Of a DNA stretch of 64,000 nt, positions 28,701 to 36,146 are shown one piece after another (position 1 is the first letter of the stretch; each line of letters begins with the position of its first letter). Position numbers and translations under genes: made by a program. Origin of the DNA: a virus. Below the pieces are notes generated by a model that saw only the letters and a list, made by a program, of their open reading frames with translations, was not told where the DNA came from and did no database searches. The stretch lies in IMG/VR virus record IMGVR_UViG_3300035665_000002, positions 1-64,000 of that record, one strand, 5' to 3'.

Positions 28701-28740
28701 TTATATTACCTTCGGAGTCACCCAAATAAAACTGAAACAT
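19792..28740 (-). CDS. Giant protein of unknown function, 2982 aa
   Basis: The largest gene in the window. The start at 28740 is the second ATG of the frame, where ATATATAAAATG lies. The protein is rich in Ser, Thr, Asn, Pro, Tyr and Gly, with long beta-like stretches. A few moderately hydrophobic helices occur (for example LRIAMFILMTISAEKTW and MKISLLQIFMMYCEITGVIV), but no clear anchor. Pro-Asn tracts (DPNPNPVPA, SNPNPLPRS) occur between segments like domain linkers. No enzyme signature was found. Size and composition fit a virion tegument, fibre or inner-core scaffold protein; that is inference. Its neighbours on the same strand are the DEAH helicase and the FEN1-like nuclease. Confidence 0.85.
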   Translation of the reverse strand: MFQFYLGDSEGNIMFDINGQQPYIWHTTIPSPTTPSYQANVQISKLTSLQKLCAMVTSTLLRSQVSDDLFIIYGHPDLGPGCIAIAPPPLTPNTNDNRYALLLTIEFVNYYNDPRHGAQKFWLTYGKNPGSPPGSLLTRWTTPWALGVDYITLTVKDISPYMQDIWPYLRFALNCPAAVPVTKLPSNLSWIFSALYGSTKDNKVYTLHLEHFSNVASAYANILKTPITNDFGQYLWDFLSVLFEGTLQKDYAKNKFTFSMKKHSPKKLLNLKYALCHVFKSVAPQRAVNVRNKTIADVNAYLHSVTTTPGTPMIDATSIKYFCENAFEMPDERYMFTYDNFGDFLKLMFTSCKLDYHMFELAMRYPLTTCKLLSASATPSNVFGRPVIVDPNRKFIPTVVTEYTLENHMTAFRNFYKHFYIGVPPTSVVVQRWKGIYATFNITPNSPVKAFNTVVSDIVTECKKYGPNVISKSSNASVIELVNYYNTTLFPALESYMLTPPPNGNFAGAVSLFYSLEITKSSGPAVVTPGLTTLPPLMNIASVLRIAMFILMTISAEKTWIGLGDPVSINVLYGLDYMLNSLLTNANSDTISVVNMVIDFLGSLPVWDVLMGSGNISMKTVVETVPSVSSATAYLESLPIQELFGIDTVTYDPDAGLPQVEGYSQKFLESVAFGIESGNIDIEYYERPMPWNAYQWSPLLKATLVVTNGGKILSQELPTTSPYRGVDGSGKLWKSGAEASPRYYVNTDSQSLGTILTSTAFPISFTQTATTMFNCYIYLTNLYTYGDVGYCINGSNIYRYSTRTNGAQIGYDQSTNTVTLPNIPGSNWVEIYIDGKYVTSGNLRFYKYYSRGLFVIVNKSEKNGTVLNISDALIGVGDGILSEDNVSPVETIVCPMSEQKYLVPISYFENWIYSATIGQMYGAIWRRPGIFVGDEIWNIFVGYWNGESVVNYAGEKLHLQTSTLVLQTGPIGVFIGALSVIDKMTEIITAENYTITYTQDGNCTPQSSDTVFPSSRYLYTEVKNKSNPNPLPRSKRQLVPLCTLTLEPNMPSEQYVVKGCGIWFLASLNNFDVSVYLTTLFKGDYGSLDGDMIFSSSPTRDAGLVRKQALDDGYYLTWAAFVIKFGISTSELTQLYAFDCAEAFVPLLQTGYTLMSPITVLTLAIEWGASKIMNLALKYLPNMTPGTPDFERFVLSVAGGIVLGNRQSDVMKHVPLSPFRETYASNAVVAPGTDLYLSTGTTVSITIPSDGDIPLVNTYNFSYSLGSLTLSNASMTLTNMNTQPPYKRQTNIKKYTYKGNSHVSHFWYNQIINFTTNWPTVRLNFTINDINPQVYTPGFLELFYTGWKSTTNDADYFVQDAPISTKIFLHTTDEFTPDSSTPPSIIYQRLVGINSSLFSTFEMTNGSVTTAPNGDPTFLLPTITSGGTEIISVKNDVNDESTIVIYNIKLHNITDLNPILMPRNPEISGFSGDPGPYGIFTAPSTSTDESRVTLTWADKTGHEIKAAYMNFMAAFMKDAKMAAPAKSIMNGDAKDDDFDLAKMATWQLRGSALPSGILTSCYPYSQLPYTVSVSIPTTSEIATPLPPLGNSAIPPTMPLYSQLAMQTPTGILADAVYVNEHRHGFWMETAEDLSGAEQFWMRLPQAPDMGNYTIDLDRGIDVHPSRWIILGYDIYSVPDEPSWIQRIPISEANPSSLTQGSVVGTIGAGELLGTTTVGSIVLKTLFAPVSAWLENTGVIEQNRVEIDLRHPVVVAPRLGYPEFTSMCDQGSGAVTSANFIDLTPENVYNYRQTGSQSTTNIPKYVRLGSLGYACHIRTVPEISDGRDVRDLTVNNAILSNVNGQLIPNGGMSGAVKKKVYCANRIIGFNRATKMVQLELPIPVAYNEITASKGVLEKYRYTNFIHVSKLISVSSTAERHYGSISGIDMKTYDDAKFEVVDAPIQQNARAGPQINARPGCGIYLYAAVYGASGVLVADTNINTIVPNGGHFVTFTDFSTFRRGVLYKKSGDTFSPISVIDHLINIGAISVSHSLLELNTLTTDLYEDSPSNGANKYYTIGYEHGTYVKRYIPTTISYATSSNPSPKLYHCYAGYPSQNSIFFVTGKIASVPSTVPATIVDWNPTTLSIDDFDTNVGYKASLTTGGYTKDTVYTITITTISVSDITVYASNIVLGFYNPGDVFGVTQMRPKRMYTDLRTAVACTRTTRMPIVMGGSIGIPSLHWTSVNGHPYYSFETLRNMCPYTSHPRASTSMVRDLISDNLPWDQRVMNSVRQCEYVKFRALVNGSENMFKSRFVTKQTQFATPPDPKTNPVNYDNTDITNITNTMLGKDSVNQLKTIQNNIVKYNAAISNIDPSPDPNPNPVPAITALTTYATSQVPGALIGMSSALNDIIGYIRENGGDTSVWRAITLTKLQSKLSTFTSSIPTGPGAWITLHDSEVPTSRTLELATNGCKITSNAFAETTSACDDFQAELQNFHNSILDAWRGTISGLPDFMKTEIETVYLNGNKGIYTLLADVQISVPDLSAMAQDVSTSLTTVIDSVITYNNMSYTTQDPSVTWIYTMLDAMRNLADKQCDPSFDVDILNGMKISLLQIFMMYCEITGVIVTDIALFLSMAANIAFPTSAAKSLISVSAPPGYEICKFDDDLSTSILATMEFIAIGIAIDTFDDLESLGYTVTSSTPPNLSYEIKCGGGGSFNYTNKMFSSTNAYFVENNDSYAVSNHIYDHSTYMANLLTRCGPLRYAVGGIPTNDGYINRPSTQAPWDFLDSGAGTLIYNGSAPCGYEADSKYFVYVTYTTAVSTANSDLLNLDSFNKTNNNVISNINDLTYQITITASSTSCKTKSIPNGFVFNDGMTINTNVTSSGASYINPLSIIDPKELFIFRPNEINNGLYGFILPGTGIGFYLQSDCSGEFMKVKTLNTGIVAIWSPLNLAPYASMCPSMGAITGPFCSNSQISTAVDCYSRDRNRVPKPSTRSMLPLS
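21656..21682. repeat. Short telomere-like GGGTTA tract inside coding sequence
   Basis: GGGTTAGGGTTAGGG followed by degenerate units (GGGTCA, GGGCTA). On the coding strand it encodes a Pro-Asn/Asp linker. Related short tracts are at 25652-25664 and, on the other strand, at 12031-12043. Confidence 0.6.
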
Positions 28741-28743
28741 TTT

Positions 28744-28761
28744 ATATATCATTTGATATAT
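28744..28761. terminator. 3' hairpin of FEN1-like gene
   Basis: Perfect 7-bp stem (ATATATC) with an ATTT loop, directly beyond the stop at 28762; it overlaps the TATA block upstream of the 28740 start. Confidence 0.65.
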
Positions 28762-29874
28762 TTAATATGTAGTCGCTCCTGACATTAACGTCGATGTCAC
28801 GGTTGTCGTTTCTGACATCTTAATAATAGAGCCGGTGGATACGATATCGATGCAGTTTCCTAGCATAGTCAATATGCCTAATTTTTCGAGCATTTCGAGA
28901 TTCGGACGCCAAGCTTCGGCGAGTGCCATTTCAACCATCTGTTTTGCACGTATGCGATCATCATTAGTAATATTGTAAAAGTCTATCGCGCGTCGCACCG
29001 CCGCGACATATTCTTCATCGGGACATGTCTGTAAAACGCTTGTTATAAACGAAGAATACTCTTTAGCCATACATTTTTTGGCCATTTTTACAGGACCGTT
29101 TCCACGAAGACGGACACAAAAATCATTTCCAAGAAAAACAGCGGCGTCAAAAAGACGCACTTTGGCCGCATTTTCACTGACACCGTGTGACGCAAAAAAC
29201 CCCAAAATGTCATTTTTACCGATAGCCTCTAACAAAAGAATACCAGCTCCAACTATCGGTATAGCCGTTCCTCCAAGGATTTCTGCTCCAAGTACTACAC
29301 AGTCGGTGTCTCCGGACATAACAACTCCGAGACCGCTCTGTGACGCTGCACAGGCTACTTTTTCACCTTCAGTCCATGCCACAACTGACGGTATACCAAG
29401 ATTTTTTAGTGCGTAATATATGTAAATTTTATCGACATTTCGCAATATCATAGGTTCAGATTTGCGATGAATTTTACCAGGGGTTCCGCGTTTTCCACCC
29501 ATAATTGGATCCCATATGAGTATAGGACGCACGCCAGCGAGTACATATTTAGCCATCGATTTTGCCATTTCCGTGACTATATATAAACGCATCTTTATCC
29601 ACGGTTCCTCGGAAATTTCACACAACGTCTCAATTCTTAAAGAATCACCGTCATAAATCTCCTCCATGGATAGATGTTTTGCATTGGACATGAGCTCGAT
29701 TTTGGTCTCTAACGGCGTCTTGTCGGGTATCATTTGAAGCTTCACACCAGATGCATGAACAATGTGCATAAGCATCATCGCATCTATGAGTACGTTATTG
29801 CCGGGAGGTATATTGATTTGACGACGCTTTAAGCCTATTATTTCGCAGAAATCCCACCAGCTCTGTACACCCAT
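28762..29874 (-). CDS. FEN1/XPG-type structure-specific nuclease
   Basis: 370 aa, start at 29874 from TTGATAAAATG. The N-terminus (MGVQSWWDF) and VLIDAMMLMH with Asp31 match the N-domain of FEN1-like nucleases and of poxvirus G5. The internal domain has EGEKVACAASQSGLG and MSGDTDCVVLGA (about residues 165-190), which supply the acidic metal ligands. A helix-hairpin-helix-like stretch follows (LGNDFCVRLRGNGPVKMAKK). The family cuts flaps and is needed for recombination, repair or genome maturation. The start is divergent from 29908 across 33 bp. Confidence 0.88.
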   Translation of the reverse strand: MGVQSWWDFCEIIGLKRRQINIPPGNNVLIDAMMLMHIVHASGVKLQMIPDKTPLETKIELMSNAKHLSMEEIYDGDSLRIETLCEISEEPWIKMRLYIVTEMAKSMAKYVLAGVRPILIWDPIMGGKRGTPGKIHRKSEPMILRNVDKIYIYYALKNLGIPSVVAWTEGEKVACAASQSGLGVVMSGDTDCVVLGAEILGGTAIPIVGAGILLLEAIGKNDILGFFASHGVSENAAKVRLFDAAVFLGNDFCVRLRGNGPVKMAKKCMAKEYSSFITSVLQTCPDEEYVAAVRRAIDFYNITNDDRIRAKQMVEMALAEAWRPNLEMLEKLGILTMLGNCIDIVSTGSIIKMSETTTVTSTLMSGATTY

Positions 29875-29907
29875 TTTATCAAATATCGAAAAAAGATTAC
29901 TTATAAA
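29875..29907. promoter_or_regulatory. Divergent promoter region
   Basis: 33 bp between start codons, with GATAAAATG on the minus strand and CTTATAAAATG on the plus strand. Confidence 0.55.
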
Positions 29908-32900
29908 ATGGAGAGAATCAAGAGTTTAGAGAAAGAATTTCAAGAACTTCCGAAAGGGATATTAGATAGATTCAGGCAACGCATTATAGAATGGTCGTCA
30001 TTTTACATGTCAATGCGAGAATCCACTGAGGACGCAACAATATTTGACAACTTCGTTCTCAGTACGCTCCCTCATTTGTTAGCGATGGCTCCTGAAACGC
30101 TGATTATTCCAGGGGTTTCATCTGTTGATTTTACGTTGACAAATTTTACAAAGTTATTGGTAGATTTTTGGAATGGCGATGTTCTATTGGGCCTTCATAA
30201 TCAAGTCCTGTGGAATTATACTAACTTTCTGGTGATGAATTTTGCTGACGATCTAATAGATGCAACTATACTACATTTGTATGGCCATCCCGAAGACGTA
30301 GATCTTATGGAAAATCTCCCACAGAATGAAGATTTTCGTGCCAAATTTAAGATATCCAGATTCGGCGATCTGGAGCCAGACACATATCTCTATGTTTCTG
30401 ATCTGTATCAGTTTTTTGCCAAGCGTTTGGGCATCAATAGTTTATACGAACTCGGTACATATACGGCAAGAGGAGACGTCTTAGCTGCTCTCAATTGCGA
30501 TAGCGACATGAGCTGTTTGATGGCGCTTAGTATCATGATATTTAGGGCATGTGACTCGTGCACAAATCCAGTTACGGTTGCAAAATCTTTGAACAAAATT
30601 CGAACATACGTAGAGCAAAATTACGATGTCTACGAAATCTCATCAGCGAGAGCTCAAATGTCAAAAAAGACTATAATGGACGCACCCATTGATATAAGGT
30701 CCTTAGGATTCGTCGATCAACGTATTAACACTAACGCCGGATGGTCAAGCTTATTTTTAGTCTGTTCGTATACACATCCTACACCTGTCCCAGATACAGA
30801 ACTAGAGGCTGTTCACGAAGGTGCAATACGTCCGGGAATATATCTCTACCGAGAGACCAGGACAAAGAGATTCTTGGACAACGTCAGAGCTAATCGAAAA
30901 ATCGTCGAAATGCAACGTAAACAGCAGCGAAAATTCTTAATGCCAGAACAACCAAAAGAAACACCTCGTCTTACGCACGAGACTGTCGAAGAATATATCA
31001 GAGCATTTAACGCGCGCACGACAAATCCTCGTTATATGGCCATATCAAATATCGACACTAAAATCTCTCGGTTAATGGCGTTGAACTATGGAAAGTATAC
31101 AAAGACTCCTGCTGGCACTCTTGCAAGAATGCTAGATCCGGCGCTGGCAAATTCTTACATGTCCCGATATTTATTCGGTTTAACGTATAGATTAGAGGGA
31201 CTTAGACGTAAATTTGATATTAGCTCGGACTCTTTCTGGCCATTCATCGGAGATAATAAAGGGACAGATGTAGACGACGACAGTAGCGATGTCGATTCTG
31301 GGGTTTGGGAGGAGCATAGCGATGATGAACGAAGCGATGAGCGTCCCCGGAGCACTGAAATTCCAATAGAAATGCGCGATTGGACATTGGTAAATAGCGT
31401 ATCTACGAGTGTAATCAATCCGTCAATATTGGAGATTTTGAAAAATCCTGTCGGAACAACTGTTTTAAGCGGCGGATGCGTAGTTAATATTTTGCGCCAA
31501 TCACTGGGTCTAGGAACACGCGTCAATGGCGATTACGATATTTATACTAATAACCCCGACCTTCATAAGATGTGTGACAAGGAGATCGTGAAAGCTCTCA
31601 GTAAAGAAGACTTTTACGAATTCGATGCTTCGCGTATAAACTTTCAGATATTCCTTTATAACTATTTGAACGAACATTTTAACGATGAGTCGCCGAGAGA
31701 ATTCCTTTTCGATGATGGTACTTCTCTCCAGTTTCCTCCCAACATGAGAGAGGTACCGTTGGAAGAATTATTAAACATGACCGACCAAAGAGTGGGATCG
31801 GGGATTTTCGATAGCGTTGTTCAAGTACTATCGCCAGAAGACGAGGAAGCCCGTCTTAGAGATCTTTTTAGAAAGACAAAATTAAACAGCAAGTTAAAGA
31901 AGGTTGTACTCGAATACATTAATATGTATAACGGTACATCAACAATACCCAATACGTCACTAGACCACTGGGAAGGGAAAAGTGTTGGTTCAAGTTTCGA
32001 TTTTTTTAACCGCCTAGAATATAGACAGCTACACTGGTCAAGTTCTAAATCGATACCCTTCATGAAAGCTCGTTTTGTCGGCAATATTAGTCGTATTAAC
32101 CTCGCAGAATTCAAACAACACATTAAATATAACATTTCTCTCTATTGGTTTAAAATGCTACTGCTACCATTTGAGCCGAGCGTAAGCGCATACGGGTACG
32201 TAAAAAGATATAAGCATATTAATTATCGCATCCGTGTTCCGGATAGCGATGAGGAAGTGCCGTATTGCTACAGTCTGACCTCGACCAAAACTATATCTGG
32301 TACTGGCCCATTAGGCGGCATCTTTAACCTAGATATCGACTTCATCGACGTAACCTATCCTGGTCTTGAAAAGCGCTTCGATAATCCACAAGATTTCATA
32401 AAGGTAGAGTTTGATTTTGATATCGTCAAAAACTATGCTATTTACAATCCCCGTACTAAGAAGTTGGACCTATATTCCTTGTATCCAGAGCTATGGATCG
32501 GGGGGAGTTTGCCATGTTTTAATTTGTCGTTTCACAAAGATATGACCATCAACACACATAAGCGCAAAACCACCATAGGACGCATAGTAAAATATCAACG
32601 GTATGGTTATAAATACATCGGGCCAGTACTACGGCTAGGTGCGACTTCACGAAATCCTACAGGTCTCATTTACAAAACGCCATTTATCGATTTGGAATCA
32701 TTAACGCATCCATTTACACAAGAAGAAATAGACATATATCTCTGCTGTCTACGGGCTCATCCTGTAGAACTAAGAGGACGATTTGATTTGTACGAATCGT
32801 TAACGTCAGAGAGCGCCACAGAGAGTCAAAAATATAATCTCCCCGACATGTACTATGGTTTACGCAGGAATAATGCCTATGAAACTGAAATCGGCGTGGA

Positions 32901-33423
32901 TTTTGCACGCGACGAAATAATCAAAGCACGTTTCATTAACATACATCTAGATTATGTTACTTTTAGAGATGTCTGTCCTGGTTCGGTTTTACCTGATGGA
33001 AAGTTAATATGCAAACGCATTCCAAGATATTTTTATGAGGATTTAAAGGCGGTATTTGATATGTATAAATCAGATCCAAAGCGAGGAGCAAAATATATGA
33101 TTCATTTCAGTAACGAGCTTGGGCTAAACATGTTCGGTATCTTCCCTAAAACGTTATATGCGTCGACGTTAACGGACCTTGAAAACCGTGGCTTAAATGC
33201 GATAAATTTCGCTACCAGTATCGTTGCAGATCCATCGATAAATCCAGAAATTTGGGAAATGCGCCGCCCATTCCTTGATATCGCACTCAGAGAGATAACT
33301 GAGGGTATTTATGACGAAAATGTTCATCGTATACCTTTCTATATTCCAGAGGTAGATCGCCTGGCACGAGTACCTGTTAGAGTTAAGATCGATAATGATC
33401 AGATCGCCTGGGATACTGCTTAA
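29908..33423 (+). CDS. Large protein with nucleotidyltransferase-like motif, 1171 aa
   Basis: Start at 29908 from TTATAAAATG. Around residues 518-548 the pattern TVLSGGCVVNIL then NGDYDIYTNN resembles the GG...DxD signature of the polymerase-beta nucleotidyltransferase fold. The gap between the GG pair and the Asp pair is about 19 residues, longer than usual. An acidic patch (DVDDDSSDVDSGVWEEHSDD) precedes it at about 452-472. The flanks lack recognisable domains. It could be a poly(A)-polymerase-like or other nucleotidyltransferase protein, but the rest of such enzymes is not recognised, so function stays open. Confidence 0.8.
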   Translation: MERIKSLEKEFQELPKGILDRFRQRIIEWSSFYMSMRESTEDATIFDNFVLSTLPHLLAMAPETLIIPGVSSVDFTLTNFTKLLVDFWNGDVLLGLHNQVLWNYTNFLVMNFADDLIDATILHLYGHPEDVDLMENLPQNEDFRAKFKISRFGDLEPDTYLYVSDLYQFFAKRLGINSLYELGTYTARGDVLAALNCDSDMSCLMALSIMIFRACDSCTNPVTVAKSLNKIRTYVEQNYDVYEISSARAQMSKKTIMDAPIDIRSLGFVDQRINTNAGWSSLFLVCSYTHPTPVPDTELEAVHEGAIRPGIYLYRETRTKRFLDNVRANRKIVEMQRKQQRKFLMPEQPKETPRLTHETVEEYIRAFNARTTNPRYMAISNIDTKISRLMALNYGKYTKTPAGTLARMLDPALANSYMSRYLFGLTYRLEGLRRKFDISSDSFWPFIGDNKGTDVDDDSSDVDSGVWEEHSDDERSDERPRSTEIPIEMRDWTLVNSVSTSVINPSILEILKNPVGTTVLSGGCVVNILRQSLGLGTRVNGDYDIYTNNPDLHKMCDKEIVKALSKEDFYEFDASRINFQIFLYNYLNEHFNDESPREFLFDDGTSLQFPPNMREVPLEELLNMTDQRVGSGIFDSVVQVLSPEDEEARLRDLFRKTKLNSKLKKVVLEYINMYNGTSTIPNTSLDHWEGKSVGSSFDFFNRLEYRQLHWSSSKSIPFMKARFVGNISRINLAEFKQHIKYNISLYWFKMLLLPFEPSVSAYGYVKRYKHINYRIRVPDSDEEVPYCYSLTSTKTISGTGPLGGIFNLDIDFIDVTYPGLEKRFDNPQDFIKVEFDFDIVKNYAIYNPRTKKLDLYSLYPELWIGGSLPCFNLSFHKDMTINTHKRKTTIGRIVKYQRYGYKYIGPVLRLGATSRNPTGLIYKTPFIDLESLTHPFTQEEIDIYLCCLRAHPVELRGRFDLYESLTSESATESQKYNLPDMYYGLRRNNAYETEIGVDFARDEIIKARFINIHLDYVTFRDVCPGSVLPDGKLICKRIPRYFYEDLKAVFDMYKSDPKRGAKYMIHFSNELGLNMFGIFPKTLYASTLTDLENRGLNAINFATSIVADPSINPEIWEMRRPFLDIALREITEGIYDENVHRIPFYIPEVDRLARVPVRVKIDNDQIAWDTA

Positions 33424-33436
33424 TAATTAACAGTAA

Positions 33437-33454
33437 CTATATTAAAAAATATAG
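33437..33454. terminator. 3' hairpin of gene 29908-33423
   Basis: Perfect 7-bp stem (CTATATT) with an AAAA loop, 13 nt beyond the stop. Confidence 0.65.
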
Positions 33455-33500
33455 CTTCTTTTAAGAATGAATGATAGTGTTTTTCTTAAATTATTTCTTT

Positions 33501-33670
33501 GAAAAAATAATTTATATAATAAGAACAACAATTTTTGAAAATAAATATCTGAAAAAATAATTTATATAATAAGGACAACAATTTTTGAAAATAAATATCT
33601 GAAAAAATAATTTATATAATAAGGACAACAATTTTTGAAAATAGATATCTGAAAAAATAATTTATATAAT
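33501..33670. repeat. 50-bp direct tandem repeats, about 3.4 copies
   Basis: Three full units (33501-33550, 33551-33600, 33601-33650) and a 20-bp partial unit. Each begins GAAAAAATAATTTATATAAT and contains AAGGACAACAATTTTTG. Units differ at one or two bases (AAGAACA versus AAGGACA; AAATATCT versus AGATATCT). Confidence 0.9.
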
Positions 33671-33713
33671 AGAAAAGTGCGATATTTAATCATAAATTCA
33701 TCTCATATCAATG

Positions 33714-33728
33714 ATATGTTTTAATACT
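33714..33728. terminator. 3' hairpin of RBR copy B gene
   Basis: Perfect 6-bp stem (CATATC) with an AAT loop, 24 nt beyond the stop at 33753. Confidence 0.6.
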
Positions 33729-33752
33729 AAAATTGCTATCGTGTGTGTGTTT

Positions 33753-35966
33753 TTACTGCTCAAAAAAGGCACGCGGGTCCAATGAAAAACTTCCTGACTC
33801 GAGTCCGGAGAGGGTTGTTATCTGCGTTTCATCTGCGCGAATATATGGCAAAACTTCCAATGATGCCTCATAATTCCAGGGTACTTTTTGTGCGAAGGCG
33901 TAAGAATGATTGACGTATTCTGAGCATACCGAAGTCTTGTCTGGTTCGATGTCAAGAGCATCGAGCTTTTCTTTGTGTTGACGGGTGCTTTTGTGCGCTG
34001 AAACCGAACTACTGGCCAATACCGAATCACAAACCGAACACCATACATTAGCGACCTCTGTTCGCTTTTGGCAAACGGGAACTTTCATTACCCTCACACT
34101 GTCGAAAGCAGCCTTGAGAACTGCATTTTCGGTGAATGGATCAGGATCTATGGCAGGACAATTCTCGGCCATCTTAGGTATCACTACTTTATGTGTCATT
34201 GACGCTAGAAGTGAACCAAGAGTGTGGTTATGCGGATGCATGGCTTCGCCAATAACAATACGTCCCATCGTAGGTAGTATTTTAGTAAACCTTAAAAACA
34301 TATTGACGAGGGTAGTGATCTCGACGTTACATTTGGCTTTAGCGAGAGCCACAAAACCCTCTTCCATGACATCGATGATCTCTTGTAAAAACTCGCCAAC
34401 AATGTTGGAAACCGCGACTATTTTCGAGACCAAATTTGGCAAGAGCGCAGGTCCGATACATACACAACGTGTTCCCATCACATACGTTGCAGTAGACCAT
34501 CCGATAGCTCCGAGAATTCTGTCAGCATTCCTGCGAGCTTCAGGATTCCGTTCAATCTCTTCGGCCGCAAACCTATAGTTGTGACTAATGAATAGCCGAT
34601 CAAAGAGCATCTCAAAATACATAATTCCAGGTATCCACTTGCGAAAAATGACATCGAATTTCGGTACAAAAACGTTATTCCATATGGAAATCCCGGCCAT
34701 CAATATCTGTCTATCGGTGAACCTTGCGATCGAGTTCTTTTTGTTTACAGCATTGCCATTGAAATATGCATACGTAGCAAGAATGTCAGAAACCTCTGAT
34801 GAGCTCTTACCATTAGTTACAACTTCGGGATTTAAACGAAGTTCCAGATAGAACTGAAAATCGTTCCACCGATTACGCTCAGCGTCATCTGCCGACAAAT
34901 AAACCTGAGACGGAAATCTAATATTAGGAAATTTGTCTCGCGCGAGTGTTTCCAAGTAGCCGGTGCGATCAACGAATTCGATATTAGTCTCTACCGCGGC
35001 CCGTCGCTGAGCCTGTTGATAAGCAATGGCGTGTGGATTGTGGATAGGGCCTGTAAGCTTCTTCAGAGTACCCCAGTCAAACGTAGTGTGACATTTCGTG
35101 CACCACATCTGGTAGCATCCTTCGATCTTGTGAATGAAAGTCTTGCATCCGGGACATGGTTTTGAGGTACTTAGAATGAACGAAAACGACTTGACATCTT
35201 CCGGTTTACAGACGTGACTATCGCCCTTCATCGCACAGTTGCACTTGTTGCACACTTGAGCCATGCAGATAACGCATTGGCCGTTTCTGATTACACCTTC
35301 ACACTTTGGTACTGGGCATGCGCGAATTGCATCGTTTGGTGTTTGTTGCTTAGAGCCGTGTCCATCAAAGTCTATCTCTGTTTTTGTAGCGATGGCAAGA
35401 GCACCGATAAACACTGCCAGTTTGTCATACTGTAGATTGTATACGTTCGGGCGCTCCCGGTACACGAACGCATCCTTCGTTAGTTCTACATGACGGATTC
35501 CCCAATATTTTCCTGACCTGTCATCATAACCGTAGAATCCTATATTGAGAAGAATGTTAAAACACCTATAAACTTCTTCTGGGAACATCTGAAACACCTC
35601 GATCATGTCCTTAACCATACCAGGATAGGGCGGCACGTGACGGTCCTTTGATAGGCGAAAATCGTAGATCTTAAGTCTGGCAGCAGCCTGTAAAGCAACC
35701 TTTGTAATAACAGTTTCGAGTTTTCGGGTTGCGATACTTTCAGTGACCTTCTGTACTACGGCGTCGACCGGAAAGTACCCGCCTATGAGGGCATCTGCAG
35801 GACTTATGACAAGACTGCAAAACGGGCATTTTACGAAACCTGTTTCGGTCTCTGTCCGAAGAACACAATCGATACATGGCGCTTCGTCCGATCCTTTACA
35901 CCTAGCCGTGCACTCAAAAAAGATGGTTTTCTCGTCCAAACATATCTGACAAGTACGAGCCTGCAT
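33753..35966 (-). CDS. RBR-type E3 ubiquitin ligase-like protein, copy B
   Basis: 737 aa, start at 35966 from AATAAAAATG. It has the same order as copy A at 1616: RING-like N-terminus (CQICLDEK...CIDCV...CPFC), IBR-like cluster (CPVPKCEGVIRN...CNKCNC), RING2 (KPCPGCKTFIHKIEGC, QMWCTKCHTTFDW) and a C-terminal U1/matrin-like C2H2 finger (CSVCDS...HKSTRQH). RING2 is identical in 33 consecutive residues between copies, while the rest is much more diverged. It too has Gln where cellular Rcat domains have the catalytic-triad His. Codons end in C or G more often than in copy A. A role in host ubiquitin signalling is inferred. Confidence 0.85.
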   Translation of the reverse strand: MQARTCQICLDEKTIFFECTARCKGSDEAPCIDCVLRTETETGFVKCPFCSLVISPADALIGGYFPVDAVVQKVTESIATRKLETVITKVALQAAARLKIYDFRLSKDRHVPPYPGMVKDMIEVFQMFPEEVYRCFNILLNIGFYGYDDRSGKYWGIRHVELTKDAFVYRERPNVYNLQYDKLAVFIGALAIATKTEIDFDGHGSKQQTPNDAIRACPVPKCEGVIRNGQCVICMAQVCNKCNCAMKGDSHVCKPEDVKSFSFILSTSKPCPGCKTFIHKIEGCYQMWCTKCHTTFDWGTLKKLTGPIHNPHAIAYQQAQRRAAVETNIEFVDRTGYLETLARDKFPNIRFPSQVYLSADDAERNRWNDFQFYLELRLNPEVVTNGKSSSEVSDILATYAYFNGNAVNKKNSIARFTDRQILMAGISIWNNVFVPKFDVIFRKWIPGIMYFEMLFDRLFISHNYRFAAEEIERNPEARRNADRILGAIGWSTATYVMGTRCVCIGPALLPNLVSKIVAVSNIVGEFLQEIIDVMEEGFVALAKAKCNVEITTLVNMFLRFTKILPTMGRIVIGEAMHPHNHTLGSLLASMTHKVVIPKMAENCPAIDPDPFTENAVLKAAFDSVRVMKVPVCQKRTEVANVWCSVCDSVLASSSVSAHKSTRQHKEKLDALDIEPDKTSVCSEYVNHSYAFAQKVPWNYEASLEVLPYIRADETQITTLSGLESGSFSLDPRAFFEQ

Positions 35967-36082
35967 TTTTATTCATCGACAAAAAGTCATATCATTTATG
36001 ATGCACTTCCAGAAGTATTTATATTATTAAACTTTATTTATATTAATAATATAGTTTTTAAATATATAGAATCTTAGACTTG

Positions 36083-36146
36083 AAAGAGGGGTGTCTATTT
36101 TTAAGAGGGGGTGTCTATTTTTAAGAGGGGGGTGTCTATTTTTTAA
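36083..36146 (+). repeat. G-run tandem repeats, three copies of about 21 bp
   Basis: Three units of AGAGGGGTGTCTATTTTTAA type with growing G runs (4, 5 and 6 G). The same word occurs once, inverted, at about 221-246 upstream of the left-edge module gene. Confidence 0.8.

Larger units (their letters stand above)
33424..33752. other. Gene-free region between convergent genes
   Basis: 329 bp without a credible ORF. It holds a 3' hairpin for each convergent gene (33437-33454 and 33714-33728) and 50-bp tandem repeats between them. AT content is very high. Confidence 0.7.

Noticed and set aside
33501-33670. CRISPR array
   Set aside because: The 50-bp units are directly adjacent without spacers, and no cas genes are present.
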